From: Lineus longissimus
Taxonomy: Eukaryota > Nemertea > Pilidiophora > Heteronemertea > Lineidae
NCBI RefSeq assembly: GCF_910592395.1
Contig: NC_088311.1
Coordinates: forward strand, 24,336,646-24,400,645
Direction: 5' to 3'
DNA: 64,000 nucleotides
This document shows, piece after piece, positions 25,414 through 38,116 of this stretch. Every line of letters starts with the position of its first letter. Position 1 is the stretch's first letter. Made by a program: the position numbers and the translations under genes. Below the pieces are notes generated by a model. That model had not been told where the DNA came from and did no database searches. It saw only the letters and a program-made list of their open reading frames with translations.

Positions 25414-28180
25414 TGTGTTCAACCTGATGAGTTATAAAAATGACCTGGGTCGTGAGTGTTGCCACTGTTGGTCCAAAGGTTGTTGTAATGCAGTGAGAAC
25501 AGACGGTACTGCATGTAAGGTTGGTGTTCTGTAGATATGGACTGGCATGAATCAATATGTATTTGATATCGCAGGGGTAGCATAGGGACAATAGATATGT
25601 AAGTTCTTTATAGTGTTCAGTAGATTTCTAGAAACTTGAACTTGAAAAATTAATGACAGGAGTGCTGTGGTTTTAATAACTTGATAAATTTTGCTGTTGA
25701 TCAGATGTGTCTGTTTTATATTCTTGTACATGTACTTAAAATGCTACATTTCAGTATTTCAAAGAATTGGACCTGCCAAAAATTGTACTTAATATATTGT
25801 ATAAACTAAGCATTGGTCCTAAAACAATATTAGTTTTTGTTTTGGATGGGGGATAATGGTGAGCAAAGGACATCATACGAATTGAGTGAATGTAATTTGG
25901 TTGCCTTGAATCAGGGGTTTCTGTGTTTGCACTTTCTAACATCCCGTCTTCTTGGTGGAAATGCCTCTACAGCTGTTGTCTTAAAGGAACAGATCTCTGA
26001 ATGCTTGTGATGTAAATATCGAAATAATATTGTTATTGTTTTTATTTAGCCATTGTAAATATTATGTGTACATATTTGGTAGAAAGGTTTGTTGTAGAAA
26101 CATTACAATGACACCCCGAAGAATCAGTTTTCCACCTTGCCAAGAAGCATGGCTTGGCTCCTTACATACCAAGTAGGCCTACCCATGGGGAAAAAGTATG
26201 TCATACAAGAAAAACTTGGAAAAGTGGGTCCCTGGAGTTATTTGATTTGATAATTTGGTGCTTCAAGTTGGATTATATTGAACAATACCTTCTACCCAAT
26301 TGATTATTTGAAGTCCAAAATCTCCCAGAGCTGGCATGCTATTACGATTCTCGGCAAGTTAGGAAACTGAATCTCCAGGGGTGGCGGATGTATTATCATG
26401 ACTGCCATTGTCTCTGCATGAACAACTTCCAGTAGGACACCAGCAAAACTGGCTGCTGCTACGAAGTCCAGTGTGTCACAAGGATGTTGCTTTGTTTTGA
26501 CAGAGACATGAAGTTAGTTTTGACGCATACTTTTCACGAATATTAATTGCACCGTCGGTTGGGATGCCGATACCCTATTGGCATCGACCTTGTTATGAAA
26601 CGTGTCGTCTGAAACTTGGCATGAAAGAGTTGTATTTTGTGATTCAATTTGTATTTAAACGTTTGCACTTTACTTAGACATTCCATGACCGGTATCAAGG
26701 ATCGAAGAATATTTCTGTAGCACACATGCCAAAAATGGGGCACACGGAGCTTCTAATGCACATGTCAATTATCACATTAGGTAAATCTGGAAAGTTTCTG
26801 ACGAAGGATTCAGTGTTTCAGCTAGAAAGTTGAAAAAGGCAAGGTGCAGCACCCTGCTTTAAATGTAAATGTTGGACAATAATGGTAAATTAAGAAAAGG
26901 CTGGGTGCCATGATGTCCTGCTAAAACACTAGGATTATTATTCTTCAGCGGTTTAAAAGTTACTTTCAGATGAGACTATTTGTGCCATGGTTGATTTCAT
27001 CTTTAACTTTATGTGGACAAATTAAAGGGTTAATCTAACCAATGCTAATGAAATGAGATGAGATTCCATTTGGAGAACACCATGCCTACTTCGTGAAGTC
27101 CTTTCCCATTAAGATCAAAGCTACAGCAGGTTTAGTTGTCTCTGTTGTCAGACCACCCTATTATCTGTCCAGTATATCAGTCTCAAATTGAACAAAGAGA
27201 CAGGTCAACAAAAAACATGCTTTCATTCCAATTGAGGACAAATTCTTCAAACAAGTCAAACAAAGGTCAGTTTGGTCCTTTTTTAAGTCACTCCTTTAGG
27301 AGTGGGCATGGTGTTTTCCAGATATTTATGTAAATGCTTTGCTGGATCAAAGGACCAAGATGCGGTGCGTCTGCAAACACTGGAGAATCAGCAACTGAAT
27401 GATTGAGTTTTTAACTTGCAAGCCCAATAGCCTTTGATGTAGCATTGTTTAAAGTACAGTAATAGTGAGAACACTTAGAGATGTCTTCCTCAGCATGGAA
27501 CAGCATGGACTACTCGGCTATCACTGTAGTTTAAATGATGCCACGTATCTTCGAACACCTGATTGTGGCATGTATCAGGAGGCCAGTGATGCGACTTTAG
27601 TCAGTGGATAGCCTCTTGTTTCAGGTGTATATTGGGATTGGAGGTAAGACTTGGCCAATCATTTACTGATCCTCCGGTTGACAAAGGTATATTATCAGAG
27701 AGAGAGATATTATGATTTCTGAACCAAATCTGGCATTTGATTCAGTTTGATTGAGGTGAAAGCCTCGCAGTCTTTTAGAAAGGATGTTCTGTAAAGTAGG
27801 AATAAAGTAATATTCCTTGATATTTCTTCTTCGTTTTTATTTTATTTTTGGATTGCATGGTAGAGCCTCTCTATATTACGGAAACTGCCCTACCTTCCCC
27901 TAACGAAGACGCAAAACAACCCCTGTGAGTCGAGATAACAATGGTTGTTCTTGGTGATTGTCACCTGGAATGTCCAACCTCCAGATTGCTCCTAACGACC
28001 ACAGTCTAGAGCCACAAATAACTTAACTGTGGCATGGCAGTTTTAACGAAATCCAAGTTTGCTGGTGCATTTGAAGTTGTCTCTTCAGTGCCTTGACTTA
28101 TTCTGACATTGTATGTCTGATAGATTGTGACTAATGAAGGACTTCAGTACCTGAACTTCTTGTAACATTGTGTGTTGTCT
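25414..28180. other. STIL 3' UTR and intergenic sequence
   Basis: No coding exon is recognised. The STIL 3' UTR begins here; an AATAAA at 27801-27806 is one possible polyadenylation signal but is far from the stop. A segment at about 27862-27900 resembles a pogo/Tigger end but is unsupported. Confidence 0.5.
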
Positions 28181-28640
28181 GACAGATTGTGACTTTCACT
28201 GCGAGGGACTTCAGTGTCCAGCCTTCCTGCAAACAATGTATTGGATGTCATAGATTGTGACTTCAATGTGAAGGTCTTCAGTACCTGGACTTCTTGTAAC
28301 AACAGTGTGTGTTGTCTGATAGATTGTGACTTTCACTGTGAGGGACTTCAGTGTCCAGCCTTCCTGCAAACAATGTATTGGATGTCATATATTGTGACTT
28401 TCACTGTGAGGGACTTCAGTGTCCAGCCTTCCTGCAAACAATGTATTGGATGTCATATATTGTGACTTTCACTGTGAGGGACTTCAGTGTCCAGCCTTCC
28501 TGCAAACAATGAATTGGATGTCATATATTGTGACTTTCACTGTGAGGGACTTCAGTGTCCAGCCTTCCTGCAAACAATGAATTGGATGTCATAGATTTTG
28601 ACTTCAATGTGAAGGTCTTCAGTGCCTTGATTTCTTATAA
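28181..28640. repeat. 68-bp minisatellite
   Basis: Units containing GAGGGACTTCAGTGTCCAGC recur with starts spaced exactly 68 bp apart (about 28341, 28409, 28477, 28545), with an earlier partial copy near 28204. A related, more diverged unit (GTGAAGGTCTTCAGTACCTG) flanks the array, so degenerate copies extend over about 28084-28900. Confidence 0.9.
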
Positions 28641-29000
28641 TGTGTATGTTGTGAGTTTGAATTGTGACTTCGTCATATGGGCTTCATTGTCTGGACTTAT
28701 TGTTTATGTTGTCTATGATTGTGACTAGTTTGATGTCATGAAAATAAACATTGGATAGGTCATATATTGTGGCTTCAGTTTTGTAATGTAACAATATCAT
28801 TTTGGATTACTCATAGATTGTGACTAAATTGTCTTCACTTCTCTTCTAGTAAATATGAATGTTGGATGTCCTAGATTGTGACTTCTCCTTGAGGAGAATA
28901 GAATATGTGATGTTTGTTGGGATGCTGAATGCATGATAGTGGTTACGGACATAAAAAATCATATAAACCAATACAAGCTTTAAAAAAACAAAACGTTATC

Positions 29001-29072
29001 GGGCTCAGCCGGGAATTGAACCCGGGACCTCCCGCACCCAAAGCGGGAATCATGCCTCTAGACCACTGAGCC
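29001..29072 (-). tRNA. tRNA-Pro (UGG)
   Basis: The minus strand folds as a complete cloverleaf. The acceptor strand GGCTCAG pairs with CTGAGCC, followed by discriminator C. The anticodon arm CCCGC-TTTGGGT-GCGGG gives anticodon TGG. The T arm contains GGTTCAATTCC (B box) and the D arm AGTGGTCTAGAGG (A box). There is no intron and CCA is not encoded, as usual in eukaryotes. It is about 340 bp upstream of, and divergent from, MED26. Confidence 0.96.
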
Positions 29073-29271
29073 GATCTGAAAGACGACACATTTTCATAAA
29101 ATTTAAACCATTGCGCGTACAATTGTTTAGTCGTTGAATACTTTTTCGATCGTTTTGACCATGCAAATGTCTCATTCGGTGACATAATGAACGTTTATTT
29201 CATGCTAGGGTGCTGTTATTGATATATTTTCTTGAAATATGTGGAAAAGTGGCATTTTTTGTCGCTAATTG

Positions 29272-29286
29272 CCAATCATGACGTCA
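29272..29286 (+). promoter_or_regulatory. CCAAT box plus CRE (TGACGTCA) upstream of MED26
   Basis: CCAAT at 29272-29276 is followed by the perfect palindromic CRE TGACGTCA at 29279-29286, about 130 bp before the MED26 ATG. This is the usual arrangement of a TATA-less housekeeping promoter. Confidence 0.5.
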
Positions 29287-29338
29287 GAAGAACATTATCC
29301 CAAAATGCAATGCGGCCAAGAGCTCAGTGCATTGATGT

Positions 29339-29346
29339 CCGCCATT
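29339..29346 (-). promoter_or_regulatory. YY1-type site upstream of MED26
   Basis: CCGCCATT is the reverse complement of the YY1 core AATGGCGG, a motif often found just downstream of the start of transcription in housekeeping genes. Confidence 0.4.
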
Positions 29347-29411
29347 CGGAGACGAGTGTTGGTCGCTTGGCTGACAGAATTCCATCCTCTGGAAGCCTTC
29401 CTGCGGCCTAA

Positions 29412-32400
29412 ATGCAGTATTCTCCGGAAGAAATCAAAGACAGACTTCTCAGGGCTTTGGATAAGGATAATAATGTAAGATTGGAGCGTTATTTTCGAAG
29501 TAATTGCTGATTATTTCGGAGGATCAGCGTGGAAAAACGCCGCCAGTCATTTTTTGCAGGTGCCAGTCTGAAAATACTTCGAAATAAGATAAATCCGAGG
29601 AAGTTTTCAGTCAATCTTTGTATTCCAATGATAAATAAAAGTTAAAGAAATAACTTAACTCATATTTAGGTGTTAGGGAGGAGGAGAAATAGGTTAACTG
29701 GGGGTTGGTGAGGAGGGCCAGCGCACCCCCGGCTTTGGTTAGAAACGGGCGCCCACTGCGCCTGCGCAGACTGCTAGCCAGTGCATTTGTATGCAACATG
29801 TACACTGTATAATTTGTAGTGTATGAATGTACATGCATGCATTATCGACATCGGGAGAAAATGCTCTCGTGTAAATATTACTCATATTATTCCTAAATTT
29901 GTCTGGGAGTTAATGTGAATAAGGGTTTTTGTGAAATGATGACTTAAAGGTCAATAGTGAGTATATAGACAAGTCCAGGAGACTTTTCTATTTGTGTTAA
30001 TTCTATCAACTTCCATGCTTCAATTACATGCAAAGAGGGTCAACCTATTTTCATATCATGACATCCTGATTGATAAAATGCCCCAGAGCACTGGCAGCTC
30101 AGAGGGAATTATAGCTGGCTGTCCAGAACCTGCAACAAGGACTGTCAGCTTTACAGTGATCGGGATAAATGAAGACCGATGACGGCGTTCGTCGTCAGAA
30201 CTTGGCTGTCGGAAGACTAAGACTTGACTTTAAACACAGAAGTACCAGTGGTGGCAATGCAGTAAATAGGGAATCTGAAAATAGGGTCCAACATTGCACA
30301 GTAAAGAACAAGGGCACAGACCTCCCTTCCAGGCCTACGTTTTGGCCCAAACTTTGAGTATTCCTCATCTCTGCATAACCCACACAGTGACTAACAACAT
30401 TGATAAAAACTACAAATACCTTTGTCTTTTATATTATTGTCAACTTGTTTTTCTAATTTGTCAGGTTGTTGACATGGTTGCCGTGTTGGATATCATCTCA
30501 TATCTGGAAGAGCATACAATTACAAAGGAAGCACTTGAAGTGAGTATTGCATCCTCCAAGTCAAGCTGAGCCATTCTCTTTCTCAACCACCAGAGGTACT
30601 CCGTCCGTAACCTCCCCTCGGGTTATGATGAGCTGGAATGGTTTCAAGACGATACAGGAAAACTGAGCGCACAGGGAAAGGGTCCCCTAAAATTGAACAG
30701 AAGTATTCTTTTTGCATTTCAGACCTAGAAGTTTGTCACCACAGATGATATCAATGCCTTTAGAACACAAAAAGTGAATTATGATGTCATAACTTAATAA
30801 CTCCTTTTCTGCTTGACTGTTTTCAGCAAACTAGACTTGGTAGATACGTTAATGAACTTCGCAAGAAAACCAAAAATGAGGATCTGGCCAAACGAGCAAA
30901 GAAACTGGTACGGAACTGGCAGAAACTCATCACTGTGCCATCTGAAGGACCTGTTAATGGAGAACGGGTAGCAACACCACGACCTGCACCGTCACTTGTG
31001 GAGGGCGTGAAACGACAGGAACTAAGGGGCAATATCTCACCTGCCCTGTCTGCCAGTAGACCAACAACGCCATATTCCAAGTCCAATACACCGCCGAACA
31101 ATCTTGTCAGTCAACCTGGTACACCATCAAGTGTGAATTCCAGTCAGTCTCACACCCCACTCTCATCTACGTATAGACTTGGTTATAATCATGTTCGTAG
31201 CAAACCCGCGAGTCCAGCTTTATCTGCCATCAAATCCAACATGGTATCTAAGTCCACACCACCATCCTCACCAGCTCTCAAACCTAGCAACAATGACGCA
31301 AGTCGCAACTGTACACCACAAACTTTAGATAAAACAAATGCCGCCAATAAGAAAAGAAGGCGTGATGATAGTGTGGATTTAGGTAATATTAAGAAAGTGA
31401 AAAGTGTGCCTAACAGTTTGAACAATGAGAGTAAAGTCGGCAATAATTCGAAAGATTTTACACCTGATTGGATCTTGGAGCGAGAAAGTGTGCTTAATGG
31501 TTCAAAAGAACCAAGGAATCGTCTTAAAGTTGATGTGCAACTTGCTAAGACTTCACTGCAAAGTGCCACAAAACCTGCATTTGGGAGCAATGTTACAAAC
31601 TTGCCCTTACGACCCTCCGTTGGTAGTACAAAATCAGAATCGGAGAGTTCCTTTTTAACGGGGGAGAAAACTGCTCGGACACCTAAAGTAAAAACCACAG
31701 CTCAACTTATAGCTGACCTGCAGGCCAAGAGTAGTTCCAATATATCTAGTGTCACAATGAATAAAATCACAACCAATCAGATACAGAAGGAACCAGACAT
31801 TGAACACGTCTCTATCGTTCCTGCTGGAGCTAAGCCTCGTCCGCGGCGGAAACCGGGCACAACCGTTGTGCCACCTACTGCGTCCGAAAGTGCTCTGATC
31901 CAGACAAAAGCCGAAATGGTGCACAAGTTCCTGCAGACGGCGGTGGCGCCACCACGACAGGGTAGTGTAGAATCTGAGTCTCCAAGTCCTGTGATGGGGA
32001 AACATGTGTCTTTACGGACGACCTCTCCAACATTTTCAGATCTCCAGTCTCAGTCTGACACATACCCTCCCCTTGACCAGACTGCTGATAGTGTGAGTGA
32101 ACAGTTACCTAGTGATGAAAGTAAGCTTGACGATTCCAGTATAAAAAAACGGCCCCCAAAGGTGATCATAGATCCGTATACGTTATTACCGCCAATTGAA
32201 TTGGATAAAATCATCTGGGATGACGATGAGTATGAGGTGCCGGAAAAACAAGAAGCCACAGAAGAGGCTGTAACGAAAATGCTGAATGAGGAATGCCCTG
32301 GTCTCAATGGTTGTTATGACCGTGTAGGGTCCTGGCGAACTTGGGCACAGATGTACACTGCTCCAACCATGGACAACGAAACTCTTCATATTCTCCCTTA

Positions 32401-32419
32401 TGTTGATATCGGCGACTGA
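29412..32419 (+). CDS. MED26: Mediator of RNA polymerase II transcription subunit 26
   Basis: MED26 links Mediator to TFIID and to elongation factors. Exons are 29412-29474, 30465-30539 and 30827-32419 (stop TGA), all in phase, giving 576 residues (human about 600). The N-terminus is a TFIIS N-terminal (LW) domain spread over the three exons: PEEIKDRLLRALDKDNN, then VDMVAVLDIISYLEEHTITK, then TRLGRYVNELRKKTKNEDLA and VRNWQKLI. The middle is Ser/Pro/Thr-rich and disordered with a basic KKRRRDD patch. The C-terminus (LNGCYDRVGSWRTW ... LHILPYVDIGD) is the conserved Mediator-binding segment. The start is the ATG giving MQYSPEEI, in line with the family. An upstream out-of-frame ATG at 29278 overlaps exon 1. 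Confidence 0.94.
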
Positions 32420-34152
32420 ATGTTTGGTTTCCAAATTTTGTTTCTGTACATTTCACCTTTATAGTGATATACATGTACACCAATTGTGAATGTCCACCAA
32501 TACAATCCACATCTGCCTGCTCCGTGATATGCATTCCATCTTCATGATTTCATCTTGTTTATGGGAGAAACTTTGATCCTGTTGCATTTCTTTTGTCTCC
32601 AGCATACTGTCAACTGGGGAATATTCTTACCTTGTTTTTAGATCTGGGGACCAGCTAATTCGTGACCAGAATTTGTGAAAAAAGATTCCCCCAGTAAAGC
32701 GCCCATAAAGTTTCTAAAATTGTTCATGGGTGCAGAATTGCTTTGAAAACAATTCAAATTGACATTCAGTGGCCTGTTGTTGGTGTGTATACTGGTAACA
32801 GCGGTCAGTCAACTTTTATTGGTATCACTGTTTGCACTGCAGTAACGGAGAAGAATACAGGTCTACTACTTCGTGTCTTGGGTGTCCAAGGAAGTTCACC
32901 TCCATTGTCGACCCTCACCTTGACCTCTTGAGGTCACAGGTGCAAACCAAGAACTTTAAAGTGTAGTTATTGCATCGTGTGACCTTAAAAATATTTGCTT
33001 CCCAATTTTGGTTTTCCTGCAACTTTACTCTGCCATGGCTTGGAGAGGTGGGAGATGCTCAGAGAGGTTGCAGCTGATTCCAGTACTCAGTCTCTTGTGC
33101 ATAGCATTTAGTTATCAAAACCAGTTAATCTGAACTGTATATTTGAGCCTGGACCTTCAATGCAGTGTGACTGTGTACGTACATCTGTATAATATATTTT
33201 GAGATTCAGATTTGTGTACAATTTATTCAATAGTTGATGGATTTTAAAAAGTAGCGACAAAAAGTATTTGCCGCTTCTGTACCTATGTATTATTCATGCA
33301 TGTTCAGTTATTGCAAAGGGACCTTCCCATTAAACTGATCAGCTCATTAGTTAGTGATGAATGCACTGTTGATGCAACTAGACATTAGAAGTGCACAGGT
33401 ATTTACATATAAAACCTAAAATCTATGCCATGGCTGTGCTGAGAGGATGTCAAACCACGAATGTTTGGATTACTGAACCATGTTACATATTGTCCTCCTC
33501 TGTACATATCAAATATGAGTCATATTTAACTTCTGTTTATTTACAGTCTGCCAAATTCTGACATCGAATGAGTATTAACGGCCTACCCAATTTTGGAAAA
33601 TTAGTTGTCAGTTGGTATTCTTAAAAATTCATTCATTTTACAATTAATGGAGCCTTGTTGTTTATTTCAGTATATTTGTATTGCATTCTGTTAGTGTTAA
33701 CCTTGTACTATTGAATGTGGACAAGTCACATAAAGTGTTCTCTAATGTGCAGCCACGCTGGTTCTTACTGGAAACAATACGTAGTGATATTGGACTATTG
33801 TACTTATGTAAGTGCTTCTTCCATGGTCAAAATGTGGTATCCTGCTTTCACTAGCAACAAAACGATTGATCCACTGCAAGTTTTCTCATATGTCAAAATG
33901 ACGCATGGTCCAGCATACAAAACCGGAAAGTGTGATCTTGATCTTAATTCAAGCAATCTCAGAAATATTTCCATGATGCAGAAATCTATATTAAAGAATG
34001 GTATTGTGCTACCAGAGGTGTATTTTTCTATGCAAATAGGCCTAAAAGAGTGTGCACTTCTTGGACTTTATGTTGTGTTTTGTGAAGCACTACTTTCTCC
34101 GCTACATGTCAAGTGTTAAGTGACCATTTTGTATACTACTGTTGCTATAGTT

Positions 34153-34256
34153 AGGCGAGGTGGTACAGTTATAGCCTGTGTGTACATTAATATGTACTGT
34201 CAGCGGTTCTTTACACTGTATAGGCTATAACTGTGCCACTATCACCGCGCTTGCCC
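34153..34256. other. Long imperfect hairpin, pre-miRNA-like
   Basis: GGTACAGTTATAGCCT (about 34161-34176) pairs with AGGCTATAACTGTGCC (about 34222-34237) as 16 consecutive pairs with one G-U wobble. The stem continues inward with GTGTA/TACAC around a loop of about 27 nt, and outward with GGTG/CACC and GCG/CGC past an asymmetric bulge. Size and shape suit a pre-miRNA on either strand, but I recognise no known miRNA seed; a small inverted-repeat transposon is the alternative. Confidence 0.4.
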
Positions 34257-35084
34257 ATGGTGCATCCAGATCTGAGGGATGTGGGTGTTGCAATTTTAGG
34301 TGCACAACATAAATTGGTGTCTCATGCAGTTGAAACTTTTATCCCAGATATCTGACCAGGACCAGATACCTCAAATGTTCATTACTGCGCTGGTTGCGGC
34401 AAAAATGATTTTTGTGCCTCGTTAGTGACTGTTTGACAGCTGAGTACATTTGATAACTCAAGGTTGGACATCTAATATTGGTGGGCAGTCTTAAAGGTGA
34501 ACTGACAGTTGTAACTATTCTTGAGTTGATATGATGGTCGGTGTTAAACACGTGGCCCAGAATGACAACACTTGATCGAACATGCTGCGTATGATGTTAC
34601 CATTCCCAGGTGACAGATGTTGCACCGGGCGTACTATGAATTACAATTTCCTCATTTTTCACAGTGTGACTTCGGGTTATAATGGTTATTACTATTATAT
34701 CAACCTAACAGTGGTTTATGGCTAAAGGCTTGTATCTTCTGTGAATTAACCCATTTTTTTCCCTGAGAATGGATTTGTAAGTAACATGAAATGAATTCTC
34801 GAATCCTTTTACAATTGCGAATGGTCACTTGTGTCACAATGTTTTTTCCTGGTTATCACAATTCTCTCTCTTGCTTCATGTCAGAATTTAATTTTGTCTT
34901 TGTCTTAGTTTTACAAATTTTGTTAGAGATGTTTTGGTATTATTTGTGAGTGATTTTTCTACAGTTCCTCTTTAATTCTGTAACTCAGAATATTACTATG
35001 CAGTCTTTTTCATGACTGTGCTAGAAGTTTTTTCAGCCAATGTGCTCAGATATAAAGTAACTGTTTTGGTGCCATTAACCCTCT

Positions 35085-35117
35085 TGCCACTGAACGTTCG
35101 GTAGTGAGAGGGTTTAG
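35085..35117. mobile_element. TTAA-flanked palindrome, possible piggyBac-type end
   Basis: TTAA at 35085-35088 is followed by CCCTCTTGCCACTGAAC, which is nearly the inverted complement of GTTCGGTAGTGAGAGGG directly after it. TTAA-CCCT termini are typical of piggyBac elements. No second end or transposase is seen. Confidence 0.25.
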
Positions 35118-36344
35118 CCTTTTGAGGTGTGCCTGTTACAGGTAAAATAGCCCCCCCCCCCCCTAAACAGGCTCAATTGCATCAATGCAGTATCATCAAA
35201 TTTCACATCATTATCGCTATTTAATTTTGCAGATGAAATAAAAAATCAAATGGCTTATAAATAATTCTGAGTTGCAGTATTGTGTGTGATGTTTGTTGAG
35301 CTGTGGATGAGGTAGATGGTTTTTCACTACCGTGATTGTCAGAAAAAATATGTATATATTTTACCCTCATAAAGTGGCAGACCTTGGAGAATCAGTTTCC
35401 CAATTGGCTGAAAATCAGGCAAGGTTCCCAAGTAAACCGACTGTTGTCGTATTGTCCTGATAACTAGATGGGCCAAGCTATTCAAGTCCATACCTTTTTG
35501 GGCAGTTTTAATTGTGATGCACACAATCTCCCAGGCACATGAGGTCCTTCCGAGGGCAGATCACAGTGACACAGGGCCGAACTGCTTGGCAATTTGGGCA
35601 ACTCATTCTCCAGAGTGGTGTGTCTCAGTGTATATTCAAATAGAGAGCAAAATATTCACCTTGCACTGTGTACATTGTAAATATGGTGTGATAAAGGGGG
35701 GGGGCTACAGGGTTGGGTCAAATGGTGGTCTCCTGGTGACTGATTTGTACACTTCGGGAAATTAGTTGGCTTGACTTGGGGATAACCTCTCTTTAATGGT
35801 TTCATTGACATGGAGTGGTTGGGCAACCTATCTTCAGAACGTTGATCCACTGACTCTCCCCTTAGTAGGAGTAACACCAGATTGATGCGACACTCATGAT
35901 TGATCGAAGGCTCAGCATGTCATGATGTAGGCAGTTAGTGTGTGGGTTGATGCACTATTCCAACCTATTTTTGAAACTTGTGGGACAGAATGACGTCTTG
36001 TATTAAATATTGCTATCGAGATTTTCTATAGAAAAGGAAAGCTGAATCTGAACGTTATAAATATTTGAAAAAATAAATGACATAATATAATGCAAATACA
36101 AATTATCGTTTCATATTTGTTCTTTTGCTTCATCAACAATAAGGACTTGACACAAACATCTTGATTGAGTTCTATGCAGGGCACTCAGGGACGGGCTCTA
36201 TCCTTCCTATTGGCATGGTCACATTGTAGGTTCAGTATGTTTCAAAACATGAACGGTTGAGGATTGCTCCACAGTGATCTTTGCTATTGAGCTCGTTCAT
36301 TGGTCTGCTTTGAGACGGATTATCAGGTGTGGATCTGCTGCCCT

Positions 36345-36545
36345 TGGTTCTGGGTGTAACAGCATTTGTTATCGTGCCAGGTCTGGTTGTGACAGTATCT
36401 GCAATCTCGTCAGGTCTTGTTGTGCCAGCATTTCCTGTCTCTCAGGTCCGATTGTGACAGCATATGCTGTATTATTAGGTCTGGTTGTGGCAGCATGTTA
36501 TGGTATGGTTGTTGCAGTATCTGCTGCCTCTTCAGGCCTGGTGTT
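36345..36545. repeat. 33-bp degenerate minisatellite
   Basis: CAGGTCTGGTTGTGACAGTA-like units begin near 36378, 36411, 36443, 36476, 36509 and 36533, close to a 33-bp period. The period is a multiple of three, so a 91-codon frame stays open across it, but nothing suggests a real protein. Confidence 0.75.
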
Positions 36546-36961
36546 CTGATTTCATGCAGTCCCTTTATGGAAATCAGTTATTCACCATGTGAAAATGAGA
36601 CACATTTTTCCTGAGGGTGGAGACACGGCCCACCCAGTAGAAACATGGTGCCCTATGTTGGGAGAGTACACATCTAGATCAGACAAAGTACACATAGCGC
36701 AACTCCTCAGCACGGCAATCATCAGCCATTTTGTGAGAGTCGGTTGTACAACCAGGACAAGTCATGACCAAAAGTCCAGTGGCTCAAGACGTACGGCCAC
36801 TGCACATAAAGACAAAGATACAATCAAGGTCACTCAAAGACCAGATTCTGCAGCCACTTTATATGGGAGCACTCACTCCACCCTACCATGCACCCAGTGA
36901 GAAAGGATGTATCGGGTGGCATCAATCATTATTACAGGCACATACATGGTAGCATGGTAGT

Positions 36962-37052
36962 GGAGGAAGGCTAACCATACCAGCGGAGGAAGGCTAACCA
37001 TACCAGCGGAGGAAGGCTAACCATACCAGCAGAGGAAGGCTAACCATACCAG
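36962..37052. repeat. 23-bp tandem repeat, four copies
   Basis: Four nearly perfect copies of GGAGGAAGGCTAACCATACC plus AGC, period 23 bp. Confidence 0.92.
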
Positions 37053-38116
37053 TTATTGAACACCAGGGCCACTTGTATGCTCCTCCCCATGCATGACCAA
37101 TAGATGAAGTGAAAGAAACAGAAATTGGGCCGTATAAAATATAATTTAATATTACATCAGAAATTCATACTATGTGCTGAGAAGGATTTTAAAACTCTTT
37201 ACACACAGGCTGAATAAAAAAAAGGCTTAACGATGTACCTACAAAGGGTAACAAAACTATTTGGTGCCATCTTACAAGAGAAAATCAGCTGATTGTGAAT
37301 ACAATACACATGAAGACAATATGAAGAAGTAATGGACACTTTGCCGTAAAGCGAATAACAACACAGTGGAGAGTTTCTTCAATATAAAAACATGACTGAC
37401 TAGTGATCCTCATATATAAACTCTTGACAACAGTGATTGCACATGTACCAATGACCTTAAGTCCCCAGGGCAGGGAAAGTGGGGTTGCGAAATAGCAGGA
37501 TTGTTACCTACTTAGAATATATGAACTTACATTTAAAGAGGTCTGTCAATATCATGAGAGACACATACCCGAATCACATATATTCACAATATTTATAAAG
37601 TATAACACATTACAAACACTCAAAGAACAACCTTCCGGCATTACAAACATGTATGGCCTATATCACAGAAGCTATGTGTATCAGTTCTCTCACTGTTCAA
37701 CATAATGATGACATACATGTAGTTCCACCAAAAAATATCACATGTTGGCATATTTTGTATACAAAGCAGGACTAATTTAAAAGTGCATGTACAGCTGTAC
37801 ATGCAACGCAAAATCTATGCTATATTAAGACAGGGCAGCTACTTGATCATAAACGTAACATTACATGCCGAAAAGTACTTCTACACTCCCTGATGATAAA
37901 CCTGAAAATCAGTGTCTTTATACCAATATAATCCTAGAAGCACATTATGCACCCATTCGAAAATGCCAAAGTCTTACATGTTTCCAGAATCACATTTTTA
38001 GCCAGGAGCTGAGTTATGTGAAGTATTCTGTGTTAATGACAAGGCAACTGATAATCTTGGATGTCGATCCAATTCAAGGTTTGTCATTGACATCATTAAC
38101 AAGTATCGTCCATGTA

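Larger units (their letters stand above)
32420..38116. other. MED26-FBXW9 convergent intergenic region and 3' UTRs
   Basis: About 5.7 kb between two convergent genes with no recognisable coding exon. It contains the 3' UTRs of both genes, a long hairpin (34153-34256), a piggyBac-like palindrome (35085-35117), a 13-base poly-C run near 35152, and two minisatellites (36345-36545 and 36962-37052). Candidate AATAAA signals occur at 35237-35242 and near 36072. Confidence 0.55.

Noticed and set aside
28214-28465. 83-residue open frame
   Set aside because: It is the 68-bp minisatellite read in one frame; 68 is not a multiple of three and the composition is repeat-driven.
30620-30670. Short C/D-like motif pair in MED26 intron 2
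   Set aside because: Only about 47 nt from C to D and no closing stem.
36274-36549. 91-residue Cys/Ser/Val-rich open frame
   Set aside because: It follows the 33-bp minisatellite, whose period alone keeps the frame open.
36962-37052. CRISPR-like regular repeats
   Set aside because: The 23-bp units are contiguous with no spacers, and the genome is eukaryotic.
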